A DNA stretch of 64,000 bases. Origin: Terebella lapidaria (taxonomy: Eukaryota > Annelida > Polychaeta > Terebellida > Terebellidae). The notes beneath the pieces are model-generated. The model worked only from the letters and a program-made list of their open reading frames with translations. It made no database searches and was not told where the DNA came from. Position numbers and translations under genes: made by a program. Shown here one piece after another: positions 21,701-31,700 of this stretch. The stretch lies in assembly GCA_949152475.1 (NCBI GenBank), contig OX424566.1, positions 31,286,423-31,350,422 of the forward strand. The letters run 5' to 3'. Positions within the stretch are counted from its first letter, which is position 1; each line of letters opens with the position of its first letter.

Positions 21701-24380
21701 TAGTGAATACAAACTCACATGACAAGGCACTTAAATTTAGGTGCAATGAAAACAAAAACACTATTATCATGAATATCAAAACTAAACACAAGGAATCATA
21801 TATATCACGATACATCATGATATTACTAGTCAGTGAGATGATTGTGAAATTTGTGAAGTTTAGTTTGAAAACAACCGATGCAAGGTGATAAAATGCATTA
21901 TGGATAAATATAATCACTAATATATATTGATATATCAATATATTTTTTTGGGGAAAATTTTCCATATATAAGATCAAAAACAAACATTTATCTAGATTTG
22001 ACAAGCTGAATGATATCATACCTCTGAGTTTGTTGACCACAGCAACAGACCCAGATCACTCCACCAACTATCTTATAAGGTTTACCGTTGGGGTTTCCCC
22101 AACCTGTGGAAAAACCAATATCTCACTTAACTTTTCATACATGATTACATATACCAATAACCTCCTCGGAGTGGGATCGCTGGCTAATGTTCTGTGCCCA
22201 ACAGTCACTGTCTGTGGTAATATTCCAGCACCATGCTTGTTTTGGAAAAGCAATGAAGATTTGAACAAACCAGAAGACAATGCCAAAATGTTCATTCAAT
22301 CAGCTGATGAAGAATTCATGGCACCAAAACTTTCTCCTGTGCAGTTCAGCATGTTCAGCCAGCACATATATACAGCAATCACTGGATGTCACAAGTGCAA
22401 TTTACAAATGCTGGTACTAGTAAAGGGCGTATAGCCATGATGCAAATCATCCAATGTATGAAGAATCTGGTTCTGAGTATGCAGAAAAAAATTGATTAAA
22501 AAGGAAAAAAATGGTGATTACCAACAAATCAAGTGCCGTGTTTTTGATTTTCACAAACTTGCACACACAAAATTCATACACGTGTACACTGGAAACTACG
22601 CTCTGCTTGTTCATTATTAATTATTAAATTTGTTATTGCACTATCTCTTCCTATTCCATTACCACTATCGACATTAGGACCAGTGAGAAGGATTACAGTA
22701 GGGGAGTCAGTGAACTCAATGCTACTGCTTTGTCAGAATGCATGCAAATATTTTAATAAAAGCGAACAAAAAAGATATATTTACACCTTGAGAAAATGTT
22801 ACCCAAGAATTTTTTGAGAACTGCCTAGTCTGCTTTCATTTACATATGTATATTATCCAAATAAGTAATTTTTTTCAGCATGTCACTGACAAAAACACTA
22901 AAGATGATTAAGTATCATTTCTTGGTTCTTTTTATTTCGATATTCCTTCAAAACTTATACCTTCCACCACAAAAAAAACTGCACTAAACAACATCATTTG
23001 TATGTACATAAATATTGTAAAGAAAAAAAAGCATGCACAAATCTTGGATAACATACGCCACATATTTACAACACCAAGTCTGGTCCAAATGTGTGATCTG
23101 GATATTGGGAATGTAGTGACCAGCCACCAGGTGTCAGTACTGTACCTCTGTATACGTTGACAACACATCCAGACCCAAACTCTTCCTCCCGCAACCTTGA
23201 AAGGCTCCGACTCGCAGCATCCTAGCAACCCCCATTGGAATTAAACACCAAAAGTGGCCAATGGGTGAAAATAATTTGAAAGGAGAGAAAAAGATCAATA
23301 TAATTAATTAATAGCCATTTGTTCCATCATTTATGTTGTGACATTGATCATGTTGATGGTGATAGCTTGCATTGAAAATATATTGAACATACCACATTTC
23401 ATTTCATTCAAATAGAGTTTGACCACAGTGGGTTAAGATAAAATGATTAGTAGGGCAATTTATTTCGGAATATGGTGGGAATTTTCTAATACATTATCAT
23501 GATTTAGCAATGCTGCATCATGGAAAACAAAAAGGGGCCCACTTCTCATGATTTATTCTAAAAAGGACAGCTATTCCAGAGTCCCTTACATGCAATACCC
23601 GGTTACCCGGTACATGTAATATACGTTTGTATCGTCCAAAATTCTGTTGCAGCTACAGCTTGCATTAGTAGGCCCAATTGCAAGTTGCGAATTGCGTCAA
23701 CATTGCAAATTACTTGTTCTTAATTGTACAGCGAAATCAGGGGTGACTTGTTAGTTTTGTTGGTAATTTCAGTTCCACTTGTCTCCGATAGGGCCAGACT
23801 TGTATAGACTGTATAGCATACGTTCCTGGTCAATCCAATCTTCATAAGACATTTGCATAGGGGCCCAGGGTCTACATAAAGGCACACCAAAGTGCATACT
23901 GTATCTATATGAGCCATCCGTCCTAAATTCGCCGCATTCCCAAATTCACCAACGTGGATTTCAGGCCTTGTAATGTAAATAAAACTAACAAATTCGATCG
24001 TCAATCGAGACTCTGATATTCAATCTTTGTTCCAGAAATTTATTTGACACAAAACGAGCTTCTAAGTTCTGACTCTATTCTACATGTAAGTTTAAACCCT
24101 GATTTTGTGCGAATAGACCATCGCAAGACACTTGGGATGGGTTAGCCCTGAATACAAGGCACAATGATCGGTCACCCCCAGCCTGAGCGACGCTGATCGT
24201 TGTGCCTTGTATTCAGGGCTAGGGATGGGTGGGTGTTTCCATTCATAGTACGTGATCCTGAATACCGACCAAACAAAATATACAAGAGATCTGAACATGC
24301 CAAACGTATCGCATACCTGATTTTACAAGCACTTCATTCGGCCCTCCGGTAACAAATCCACAGTCACAGCAATTCCCCAT
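15735..24380 (-). CDS. FLOT1: Flotillin-1 (SPFH/PHB-domain membrane scaffold)
   Basis: Exons in transcript order: 24380-24317, 23221-23146 (2a) or 22103-22022 (2b), 20538-20448, 20155-20012, 19698-19579, 19233-19138, 18882-18730, 18386-18205, 17861-17816 (9a) or 17279-17234 (9b), 16640-16503, 16180-16016, 15764-15735. All junctions are GT-AG and phase-consistent; the product is 434 aa with 2a or 436 aa with 2b (human FLOT1 is 427). The SPFH domain covers roughly residues 8-190 and contains [18 protein letters not shown] and [11 protein letters not shown]. The flotillin coiled coil with EA repeats follows (~190-370; [17 protein letters not shown]), then [15 protein letters not shown]. Flotillins oligomerise on the cytosolic face of plasma and endosomal membranes and organise microdomains, endocytosis and signalling. 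Sequence motifs fit FLOT1 rather than FLOT2, yet the N-terminus begins MGNCCDC, a FLOT2-like acylation signal. Two exon positions are duplicated (separate entries). Confidence 0.97.
16016..16180 (-). CDS. FLOT1: FLOT1 exon 11
   Basis: This 55-codon exon encodes residues 371-425, containing [15 protein letters not shown] and [13 protein letters not shown], the diagnostic flotillin-1 C-terminal motif. It splices in phase 0 to the last exon (15764-15735), which encodes ALKLSQRRV and the TAG stop at 15737-15735. Confidence 0.95.
17234..17279 (-). CDS. FLOT1: FLOT1 alternative exon 9b
   Basis: A 46-nt exon between TTTCAG and GTAACC. With the two bases carried from exon 8 it encodes [16 protein letters not shown] and ends in phase 0, exactly like exon 9a. 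It has the same length, the same phases, and 11 of 16 residues identical to 9a. It lies 536 nt downstream of 9a in the transcript. Including both would shift the frame, so mutually exclusive use is predicted. The residues lie in the EA-repeat coiled coil used for oligomerisation. Confidence 0.85.
17816..17861 (-). CDS. FLOT1: FLOT1 alternative exon 9a
   Basis: A 46-nt exon between TTCCAG and GTAATC, encoding [16 protein letters not shown] (residues 309-324). This version has the full AEAEAEA run seen in typical flotillins, so it is probably the canonical form. Compared with 9b it has two more glutamates and an arginine in place of the last glutamine. Confidence 0.92.
22022..22103 (-). CDS. 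FLOT1: FLOT1 alternative exon 2b
   Basis: An 82-nt exon preceded by a good polypyrimidine acceptor (TTGGTTTTTCCACAG) and followed by GTATGA. With the G from exon 1 it reads [15 protein letters not shown], then [12 protein letters not shown], and leaves AG for exon 3, the same entry and exit phases as exon 2a. It has no stop codon. It aligns with 2a over K-V-GG, W-V, CC and Q. It carries three consecutive cysteines where 2a has two, in the segment aligned with human FLOT1 Cys34. The protein would be two residues longer. Confidence 0.82.
23146..23221 (-). CDS. FLOT1: FLOT1 alternative exon 2a
   Basis: A 76-nt exon between TTGCTAG and GTACAG. It encodes residues 22-46: [17 protein letters not shown] then WMCCQRIQ. 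The match to human FLOT1 (VAGGRVFV...IQQIQR) is closer than for 2b, so this is probably the canonical exon. It contributes two cysteine pairs (23/24 and 41/42) on the membrane-facing hairpin. Confidence 0.92.
24144..24220. repeat. 26-bp-arm hairpin in FLOT1 intron 1
   Basis: The arm 24144-24169 (AGCCCTGAATACAAGGCACA...) is the inverted complement of 24195-24220 with one mismatch, separated by a 25-nt loop. It lies about 97 nt downstream of the FLOT1 exon 1 donor and would be transcribed in the FLOT1 pre-mRNA. Confidence 0.9.
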
Positions 24381-24542
24381 GTTCTATGAATATCAATGAT
24401 GCAAATCACTAATATCTTAGGGCTTGTTTGACTGCAAATCTGGGCGAAAATGGGGAAACGCTAAGAATAATTTACGGAGATATGGCCGAAAGTTGAGTTT
24501 TCCAGGCGCAAGTGCAGAGGTGTGCATTTGGGTCAGGTCAAG

Positions 24543-24560
24543 TGACGTCACGTGACGTCA
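24543..24560. promoter_or_regulatory. 18-bp perfect palindrome: CRE / E-box / CRE
   Basis: TGACGTCACGTGACGTCA contains two full cAMP-response elements (TGACGTCA) overlapping a central E-box CACGTG. It starts 163 bp upstream of the FLOT1 ATG. CREB/ATF bZIP factors bind the first motif and bHLH-ZIP factors (USF/MYC/TFEB type) bind the second. Binding here is inferred, not shown. Confidence 0.7.
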
Positions 24561-25657
24561 CCGCTCGGGGTCACCACCACGCGGTGCAACCGGCCACAGA
24601 GTGCAAGGAACGCTCTGCTACTGAGATTTCACCGACAGTAAAAGGTACTTTCAATTCAATTCAATTCATTTACTTCATCAACAACAATACATGTATATTA
24701 AACAAGCAAATACTGTATGAGAATTATGAAAAGGAGAAAGAAAAGAAGCTGAAGCTTATGGAATTCTCTCCCCTGAAATACTTGTTAAGCATAATACAAT
24801 TGTGCAGATATTACTAAAAAGAAAAGAAAAGAATTGAAAAAAAAAAAAAAAAAAAAAAAAAAACTTGGATATTGTCACGCTTCTGAAGAATACCCGAATT
24901 ATATCAGTGTATATTTTTAATTTCAAACATGAGTGTATGAGTTCGTTGAAATTTGTTAGCCAAAATTCCCATGTAGAAAAATTATGTTGTGATAAATTCA
25001 TGTTATAGGCTAAGATAAGTCATAAGCCTATTATTGAATTGAATTGATATCATTTCTTCATCAATCTGACATATTTGTATACATGATATGCCGATACAAA
25101 CTTATAGACCCTAATTTCCATTATATATTACGCTAGTTATACGGAAGTAGAACACAAAAGAATCCAAATCGACAATATAAACAAAACAAATGGATTATAT
25201 GCATGCATGTGAACTATTGTGAAGTAGTTACATCAAAAGTCACCCAGTTTCGTTAGAACTAGTCAAATAAGTCATGCTGATTTTTGGTCACTTTACTCAG
25301 CGCGTTTCATGAAACTTGATTATTTTTTTCTGAACTTTTTTTTCCGTCAAATTCTTGCAGCCTTGATAAACATTTTTTTTTATTAAGAAGATTACTTTGA
25401 TTATATTAATCAGAGTGTGTCTGTGAAAGGGGTCTAACTCACACATGTTAATGGATGTGGGAATGGGTGACAGAACTACGTTGAACATTGAACTTCAAGG
25501 ATTTATTTTCTATTATTCACTATACTCCTGAATTAAGATTTGTACTGTTATGTTTTGAATGTGAAATATTAAAAAAAAAACTTGAACAGAATCCAATTAA
25601 CCTCTCACACCTCTATTAAATATAGCCGGAAAGGAACGCTGCCATTTTGACCAGCTG

Positions 25658-25843
25658 ATGTACCATGGAGCTATTACCGATGACGGTAAAAATGCGTGCA
25701 AAGTACGGTATATTGACCTACTTTCTAGAGGAAGTAGGGATTCCCCAGAAAAAGTCCATGCTTGCAGCAGTATATTTTCTGGTCTCTACAGATTCATAGA
25801 CAAATTGATGAAAAGAACTATTGTTAAGGAGCAACTGCGATAA
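25658..25843 (+). other. Possible upstream ORF of CACYBP
   Basis: A 61-codon frame starts at ATG 25658 and stops 11 nt before the CACYBP ATG at 25855. If transcription starts upstream of it, it would be a long uORF able to limit CACYBP translation. The peptide is not recognised, and it may simply be promoter DNA. Confidence 0.25.
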
Positions 25844-25854
25844 AAAAAAACACC

Positions 25855-28745
25855 ATGTCTACCATAGATGATGTAAGTTGGACACAAACTAAATCTAGAT
25901 CTAGATAGGCCCTAGATCTAGTTGCCAGGATGGCTCTGAGTCTAGAGCCATTCCTGGCAATAGATCTAGTCATCGACTGTAGATAACTAGATAACACACT
26001 ATAGATCTAGATAACACACTATTACACAGTCACAAGTGCTGCAGCTGGTGCTGTCAGTGGTGAGTGGGGTACACGACCAGGCCGTCCTTTACGGTCACCA
26101 CACCAGTTTCTCTCATAGATGTTGCTCTATATATCATAGTTCAAGTAGCTTGACAACACCTTTCTGAAATATTGGGTCCACATGGTCATACAATACACCA
26201 AAAGAAAGCTTGAAGCTTCAGGAAAACAAATATGTAACAAAATTGACTGTAGGTAATGATGCAGAGGTGCTGGAGCCTTTCAAAGAGGAGTACCGTCAGG
26301 TCCTTCTGAAGACAAAAATTAGTGAAAAGTCCAAAAAAGTGAAGCTCGCTGTTTACTCGCAAACAAAACGTGATAATACATATTTCAGGGCTTGAAAATA
26401 TTCAATATTAATAACTTTACACATCGCAACATCATACACACTACAAATTTATGACGTTAGTGATATCACTGTGCCCAAAGTTGTCAAATTTGCCCTCATC
26501 AGGCCAGTAGAAGTAGAACAAATGATCACTGAAGCCATTTCTGACAAAATTCTAGTCACAAATAATCGTTTAATTTGTAGCACAATGCCTAAGGTACTCC
26601 TTTACTGCAATGTTATCAAAGTTCAATAAAAAAAATCTTATGAGATATGCCCAAAATAGGAATTTTATCTGATGTCTCCAAAAAACGATAGTCAAGCTAG
26701 TTTACATGGACGATGTAAACGATGTAAACAAGTGCCAACCAATACTAAACAGATGGCGGAAGTGCAGATGAAACACGACAGGCCCCTCATTTCGAATCAA
26801 TTTCCCAAGCAGTACGGGGGTTTATGATTGAAATATTGTTATATTATGAAAGGAAAAACATTCATTCACAAATTAAACCATGTCTAATCGGCGACAAGAA
26901 GTTTAAACTTAATTTTTGGAGTGAAAAAAACCTTTGAGCTGAACTTTCACCTCCGAAATTGGGTCAGATCTCAAAACGAGGGTTCTTGTCATCTAGGCCG
27001 ATGTCTAACCTTCCCATACATACCAAATATGCTATGTAAAAGACTTTCTAATTGGTCGAAAATGACCGTAACATGACCCCACCCAAATCTGGTTCAACAA
27101 GCTTCACTTTTTTCGCTCCCGCGAAAAACTGCTTGCGCGCGCCGCCTAGCGGAGTGTTGTCATGCTAGTTCAAGGTTCTGGGATGTATTATATAGACTCA
27201 TTATATAGACTCACGTGAGATGTTTGGCAAATCATACTTAATGTTGTTTACACTAATGGTTTTTTCATTTTACCTGGTGCCAGGTGGCATCCGTAATCTG
27301 CTTCCAACTTCTAAAAGATTCTTCACGGCTTTTGTAGATGTCAGCTGTCCGTCTTCATACTTTTAAAACCATTTCTTGACAACCAAAAGCAGAGAGATAC
27401 ATGTACTGTAGGTCCTAACTCGTCCGATGACGATAGTTCATTCATGTATTAAGAGTCGTGCTTCGAGCACGCTATTCCCTATCCTGACAATCAGCACCTG
27501 TCAATCAGCAAATTATATAACATGTTCAATTATAAATCTTCAAAAGTTCAATGCTACGATGAAATCACATAAACCACATTTAAGACCCCAAGCGGAAGGT
27601 ACAATATACAATATCATATGACCACATCGCGCAGAGCAGCAGTGTGACAGCCGAATATATGAGAGGTAATGGGCGGCCGGTTCGTGTCAGTGGCCGGGTT
27701 GGGTGTAGACCGTCACAGTGAGTCCAGTGACGTTGTGCAGCTGGTCAGCTGGACCGTGAAATTAAAACGCTGCAAAATCATCTGGACATAAAAACCACAA
27801 AATTTTCGAGCTGCGAATATATCCTGTTTTACAGTATTTAGTCTTATATGATTCAAGGGCTTTTAGAAACAGTAACCCATGGATGATACTGGCATGCCAA
27901 TCCGATGGCTTGAATGGAACAATACCAATTTCATTTCTGTCAAGATTTTGAAAGGCGCACAACTCCTCGTTATTGGATAGGTTAAGAGTTATTACCATGT
28001 AATGCGAAGTTATAAGCAATTCTCACACACCTATTCTGTCCGCTTTAAAACCGTTACGACAGGTAATGGAGTGCATTGTTAATTTTGGTTGAGCAAATTA
28101 CTAAATTTTCGGATAAATCATTCTATATTGTCCCATGTCACTGATGTCACTAATATCAGAATAATATGTTCGCCTATATACTCTCATGTTTCATGCTCGT
28201 ATGATGTAAAAATGTTTGATCTTCCAGCTCAGAAATGATCTTGCTGAATTGGAGAAATTTCTGGCAGAGGCTGCAAGACAGAAAGTGAAGTCAATTTTAA
28301 CTGTGGAAGCTCACAAGCTTCGAACAGAAATAACACATCGTCTAGAGCAAGAAAAGTCCAATGGAATTGCTAGCAAAGACACTGCAGAGGGGAAAGTCAC
28401 AACCGCTCCCGCAAAATCCACGAAATATGCAACAAATATCACATCATATGGTATGTCCTTTAATCATAAATTGTCTTTCACCAGTTTAATGTATTTGTTT
28501 CAGTAATGAATCTATGTAGAAATTCCCCCTTCCGGTGTACCTTGTGTGAATTGTTCTATTTTTCTCCAGCTTGGGATCAGTCCGACAAGTTTTTCAAGGT
28601 CTACGTCACTTTGAAAGATGTCCAGAAATCGTCTGAAGGAAGTGTCACCTCTGAGTTCTCTGATAGGTAACTTGTGATCTTCGATTAATAAACATCGTGC
28701 CATCATTAAGGCATTTCGGCAGAAATGCCTTTATGGTTTTAGCAG

Positions 28746-28784
<39 letters not shown>

Positions 28785-31700
28785 CTTCTTCCGCCACTTT
28801 TGGTTTCCGGACGATAACTTTAGATTGCCTTGACGGATCCTTGTCAAATTTTCACCGCAAGTCAGAAATGATATGAGGAAGAACCCTATTCTTTTTGAGC
28901 CGGATCGGAGGTCCGTGAGGTCCGTGAGGATGAAATCAAGGCTAATTTTAAGACTTGGTTTCCGGACGATAACTGGAAAAATATTTATGCAATAGTTGCA
29001 GAACTCTGCATGGAGGTTCGTATGCCACCAGGGAAGAACCCTATTGATTTTGGGATCGATCCGTCAAACGACCTTTGACCTAGAGGTCAAAATAATTTTT
29101 TGCTGATTCATCCTTGAGGCTTCCTGCATATCTCGGAAACCGTGCGTCGTAGAGCGAAACGGACGTTATTTTCGGACTCGTCGCCCTAGACAAACATCTC
29201 TAGGGTGTACTTTTTTTTTTGATCCGGCTCCGAGGTCCGTGAGGTCTGTGAGGATGAAATCGAGGAACTTGGTTTCCGGACGATAACTCAAAAAATATTC
29301 AGGCAATAGTTGCAGAATTTTGCACGGAGGTTTATATATCACCAGGGAAGAACCCTATTGATTTTGGGATCGATACCTCAAACGACCTTTGACCTAGAGG
29401 TCGAAATAATTTTTTGCTGAGTCATCCTTGATTCATCCTGCATATCTCGGAAACGGTGCGTCGTAGAGCGAAACGGACGTTATTTTCGGACTCGTCGCAC
29501 TAGACAAACATGTCTAAGGGGTATTATGGATGAACTTTGACCTTGACCCGAAATTTTTTTGCCGAGTCGGCATTTTTCGTTTTCGTCGATATCTCGGAAA
29601 CGGTGCGTCGTAGAGCGAAACGGACGTTATTTTCGTTTTCGTCGATATCTCGGAAACGGTGCGTCGTAGAGCGAAACGGACGTATTTTCGGACTCGTCGC
29701 ACTAGACAAACATGTCTACGGGGAATTATTGATGAACTTTGACCTTGACCCGAAATTTTCTTGCCGAGTCGGCATTTTTCGTTTTCGTCGATATCTCGGA
29801 AACGGTGCGTCGTAGAGCGAAACGGACGTTATTTTCGGACTCGTCGCACTAGACAAACATGTCTAAGGGGAATTATGGATGAACTTTGACCTTGACCCGA
29901 AATTTTTTTGCCGAGTCGGCATTTTTCGTTTTCGTCGATATCTCGGAAACGGTGCGTCGTAGAGCGAAACGGACGTTATTTTCGGACTCGTCGCACTAGT
30001 CAAATATGTCTAAGGGGTATTATTGATGAACTTTGACCTTGACCTGAAATTTTTTTGCCGAGTCGGCATTTTTCGTTTTCGTCGTTATCTCGGAAACGGT
30101 GCGTCGTAGAGCGAAACGGACGTTATTTTCGGACTCGTCGCACTAGACAAACATGTCTAAGGGGTATTATGGATGAACTTTGACCTTGACCCGAAATTTT
30201 TTTTGCCGAGTCGGCATTTTTCGTTTTCGTCGATATCTCGGAAACGGTGCGTCGTAGAGCGAAACGGACGTTATTTTCGGACTCGTCGCACTAGACAAAC
30301 ATGTCTAAGGGGAATTATTGATGAACTTTGACCTTGACCCGAAATTTTTTTGCCGAGTCGGCATTTTTCGTTTTCGTCGATATCTCGGAAACGGTGCGTC
30401 GTAGAGCGAAACGGACGTTACTTTCGGACTCGTCGCCCTAGACAAACATGTCTAAGGGGTATTATGGATTAACTTTGACCTTGACCCGAAATTTTTTTGC
30501 CGAGTCGGCAGTTTTTGTTTTCGTCGATATCTCGGAAACGGTGCGTCGTAGAGCGAAACGGATGGTATTTTCGGACTCGTCGCCCTAGTCAAACATGTCT
30601 AGCGGGTATTATGGATGAACTTTGACCTTGACCCGAAATTTGTCGACATTTTTCATTTTCGTCGATATCTAGTATTATAAATTATTCATCACACCGAAAT
30701 GCCTCCAAGGCATCTTTAGGCCTTGACGTCTAGTTTGGCTTTTGAAATACATGTATCTCCAACACGAGTGAATAATCTATAAATATTGACTGTAGACATT
30801 AGATTCTCCATTTTATCTGTCTATATCAAATTTTGTCTGTATTTCTACATCTGAAAGCTCCTTTAAAGTCAGTGTGGCTGATTTGGACGGGAAGGATCAT
30901 GTTTGTCACATAGCCCACCTGTATGGGAAGATTGTACCGGACAAGTCTTACCACAAGGTATGGCATCTTGTATTCCTTCCAACAGAATTGATAGTTGGAG
31001 AAAAAAATACTGCAGTCAGCTGCAAATATGGTATATGGAGGTTTACTATTGCGGTAGAGAGATTTTGTAATGATTGGGATTGTGTGAAGTACGGTTTGAT
31101 TGAAAGTTCGATGTACATGTAATGTTTATGTATTCGGCAAGTATTGAATGACTATACATGAATGACTATACTATTTATAAATCACTTTTGTAGGTGAAAA
31201 CAGACATGGTGCTGGTGATGTTGAAGAAGGCCGAGGAGAAGACCTGGGCGTACGTCACACAGAAAGAAGCAAAAGCCAAGGAGCGAAAGTGAGTATTAAC
31301 TAGACGTCAAGGCCTAAAGATGCCTTGGAGGCATTTCGGTGTGATGATTAATTTATAATATATACTAGATATCGACGAAAATGAAAAATGTCGTCTCCGC
31401 AAAAAAATTTACCGTCAAAATAATACCCCTTAGACATGTTTGTCTAGGGCGACGAGTCCGAAAATAACGTCCGTTTCGCTCTACGACTCACCGTTTCCGA
31501 AATATCGACGAAAAACGAAAAATGCCGACTTGGCAAAAAAATTTTGAGTCAAGGTCAAAGTTCATCCATATTACATATAAGACATGTTTGTCTGGGGCGA
31601 CGAGTCCGAAAATAACATCCGTTTCGCTCTACGACGCACCGTTTCCGAGATATCGACGAAAAAGAAAAATGCCGACTCGGCAAAAAAAATTCGGGTCAAG

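Larger units (their letters stand above)
24381..25854. promoter_or_regulatory. Divergent FLOT1/CACYBP intergenic region
   Basis: 1.47 kb separates the two start codons of head-to-head genes. The FLOT1 side holds an 18-bp CRE/E-box palindrome (24543-24560). The middle has TTCAA microsatellite steps near 24651 and a 27-A run (24837-24863). The CACYBP side has a GCCATTTTG word at 25641, similar to a YY1 site, and a 61-codon upstream frame. Transcription starts are not visible directly. Confidence 0.5.

Noticed and set aside
22030-22434. 134-codon + strand open frame
   Set aside because: It overlaps FLOT1 alternative exon 2b in the opposite strand and has no splice context or recognisable product. 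It is a shadow of the real exon.
29514-29815. Arginine/serine-rich open frames in the 147-bp array
   Set aside because: They are the same repeat unit read in several frames on both strands, so they reflect periodic DNA rather than a protein.
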